DNA of 13,974 nt, from assembly GCA_036005325.1 (NCBI GenBank), contig DASYQR010000082.1:1-13974 (forward strand), in the 5' to 3' direction. Below the pieces are notes generated by a model, which saw only the letters and a program-made list of their open reading frames with translations, searched no databases and was not told the DNA's origin. The position numbers were made by a program, and so were the translations under genes. Below, piece by piece: positions 12,655 to 13,974 of the stretch (positions are counted from its first letter, which is position 1; each line of letters opens with the position of its first letter). This DNA is from SCTG01 sp036005325. GTDB taxonomy: Bacteria; Nitrospirota; Nitrospiria; Nitrospirales; NS-4.

Positions 12655-13974
12655 TCATCCTTCCACCACGATGTTCACGAGCCGCTTTTCCACGTAGACC
12701 TTGTTCTTGATGGTCTTGCCCTTGATCCATTCGCTCACCTTGAGATCCGAGAGCGAGGCGGCGAGCACCTGCTCCTTGCTCCATTCTGCCGGCACGGTTA
12801 GCTTGCTCCGGACTTTTCCGTTCACCTGCACGGGAATCGTGAGCACCTCCTCCCGGATGAGCGCCGCATCGTAGACGGGCCAGCGCTCCCGCGCCAAGCT
12901 CGTCGTGTGGCCGGTCACCGTCCACAGCTCTCCCGCAATGTGCGGGGCAAACGGCGAGAGCAGCAAAAGCAGCGTCTCAATCGCCTCCCGCAACGCGGCA
13001 ATCTCTTGCGTTTTTGTTGTGTCTTTGACTTCAGCCACGATCTTGTAGAGCCCGTTCACGAGTTCCATCAACGCCGCGATCGCCGTGTTGAACTGGAACT
13101 CGCGTTCGATGTCGTCCGACACTTTTTTGATGGTTTTGTGTGCGAGGCGCTTCAGGTCTGTGGCGATCTGACTGGCGTCCGAGCCGGGGCGGTCGGCCGG
13201 TTGTTTCAGGATCGGAGCCACTTCGTGGACCAACCGCCACACGCGCCCCAGGAACCGGTAAGCCCCTTCCACTCCCGCGTCGCTCCACTCCAGGTCCTTC
13301 TCCGGCGGGGCCGCAAAGAGTGAAAAGAGGCGCGCCGTGTCCGCGCCATAGGTGGCGATCAAATATTCTGGGTCTACAATATTCTTCTTGGATTTGGACA
13401 TCTTCTCGATGCGGCCTTTCTCGACCGGCCGCCGGCACTGCCCGCAGCGCCAGCCCTCCTTCTCGCTCCCGATGAGCTCACCCGGCAACAGCCAGCCATG
13501 CTCCTCGCACCGGTAAGTCTCTTTGCAGACCATGCCCTGCGTCAGCAGGCTCGTGAACGGTTCGTCCACCTTGATGAGTCCCAGGTCCCGTACCGCCTTG
13601 GTGAAGAAGCGCGCGTAGAGCAGATGCAGGACCGCGTGCTCGATACCGCCGATGTACTGGTCCACCGCCATCCAATAACCCGCCTTGGCGGAATCGAGCG
13701 GGCGGGTATTCTCGTGCGGCGAACAGTAGCGGAGAAAGTACCAGGAGGAATCCACAAACGTGTCCATCGTATCGGTTTCGCGCCGGCCCGTGCCCCCGCA
13801 CTTCGGACACTGCACATTCAGGAATCGTTCCGCCCGGGCCAACGGGGACGATCCCTTCCCCGTGAACGGAACGTCCTTGGGAAGTTCCACGGGCAGGTCG
13901 CGCTCCGGCACCGGCACCGTTCCGCAGGCTGTGCAGTAAATGATCGGGATGGGCGTGCCCCAATATCGCTGACG
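12655..13974 (-). CDS. leuS: Leucyl-tRNA synthetase, C-terminal half
   Basis: The frame is open from the window edge to a TGA at 12655; 439 residues of a protein usually about 850 long are visible. LeuRS charges tRNA-Leu. Seen: RQRYWGTPIPIIYC at the visible start, where the chain re-enters the catalytic core after the editing domain; a Cys-rich zinc-knuckle region (CTACG and CPKCGG); MDTFVDSSWYFLRY; the class I signature KMSKS (13390-13404); a second Cys pair (CGQC) just before it; and the anticodon-binding and C-terminal domain ending VYVEKRLVNIVVEG. The editing domain and the HIGH motif lie outside the window. lptE follows on the same strand after 122 bases. Confidence 0.97.
   Translation of the reverse strand, partial: RQRYWGTPIPIIYCTACGTVPVPERDLPVELPKDVPFTGKGSSPLARAERFLNVQCPKCGGTGRRETDTMDTFVDSSWYFLRYCSPHENTRPLDSAKAGYWMAVDQYIGGIEHAVLHLLYARFFTKAVRDLGLIKVDEPFTSLLTQGMVCKETYRCEEHGWLLPGELIGSEKEGWRCGQCRRPVEKGRIEKMSKSKKNIVDPEYLIATYGADTARLFSLFAAPPEKDLEWSDAGVEGAYRFLGRVWRLVHEVAPILKQPADRPGSDASQIATDLKRLAHKTIKKVSDDIEREFQFNTAIAALMELVNGLYKIVAEVKDTTKTQEIAALREAIETLLLLLSPFAPHIAGELWTVTGHTTSLARERWPVYDAALIREEVLTIPVQVNGKVRSKLTVPAEWSKEQVLAASLSDLKVSEWIKGKTIKNKVYVEKRLVNIVVEG

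Noticed and set aside
12554..12925. N-terminal extension of LptE
   Set aside because: It would overlap leuS in another frame on the same strand and bury the signal peptide inside the protein.
1..13974. CRISPR array, insertion sequence or prophage
   Set aside because: No spaced direct repeats, transposase, integrase or terminal inverted repeats were seen on reading both strands.

Overview
The window is a GC-rich bacterial chromosomal segment made almost entirely of protein-coding genes, with one tRNA gene. I see no insertion sequence, CRISPR array or phage gene. An lptE gene implies an outer membrane with LPS. The conserved leuS-lptE-holA-rpsT block, lipoproteins with clear lipoboxes and several two-component-free signalling proteins would fit a Nitrospirota (Nitrospira-like) bacterium. 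That placement is inference from general gene style; no marker in the window proves it.

Left part (1-5231). The 3' end of a proline-catabolic P5C dehydrogenase is followed by a small lipoprotein that looks leaderless. Next comes a SpeD-family (AdoMet decarboxylase-like) pyruvoyl enzyme with its own promoter. It converges, across an 8-bp-stem hairpin, on a reverse-strand cluster: a small zinc-ribbon membrane protein, a lipoprotein and an extended LOG-family Rossmann protein. A GAF-HD-GYP protein (predicted c-di-GMP phosphodiesterase with a large insertion in its HD-GYP domain) is divergent from the zinc-ribbon gene.

Middle part (5239-9204). A tight reverse-strand operon of three genes with 7-bp gaps holds the most unusual content: (i) a MerR-type HTH, MmyB/PAS-like and class III adenylate cyclase fusion; (ii) an exported caspase-fold protein in which both catalytic residues are replaced (His to Gln, Cys to Ala), so a predicted pseudo-caspase; (iii) an MFS transporter. 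A consensus-like promoter lies upstream of the cyclase, and a small dyad is centred exactly in its spacer, where MerR proteins classically bind. This suggests autoregulation. I regard this operon as the best candidate for an undescribed signalling module.

Right part (9301-13974). This is housekeeping: purE, tRNA-His(GTG) and pyrF on the reverse strand; rpsT on the forward strand, divergent from pyrF and overlapping the 3' end of holA; then holA, lptE and the C-terminal half of leuS on the reverse strand. leuS-lptE-holA reads as one transcription unit with an ATGA overlap between lptE and holA.

No intergenic stretch exceeds 300 bases; the longest (about 180 bases, 9123-9300) carries the cyclase promoter and one consensus DnaA box.
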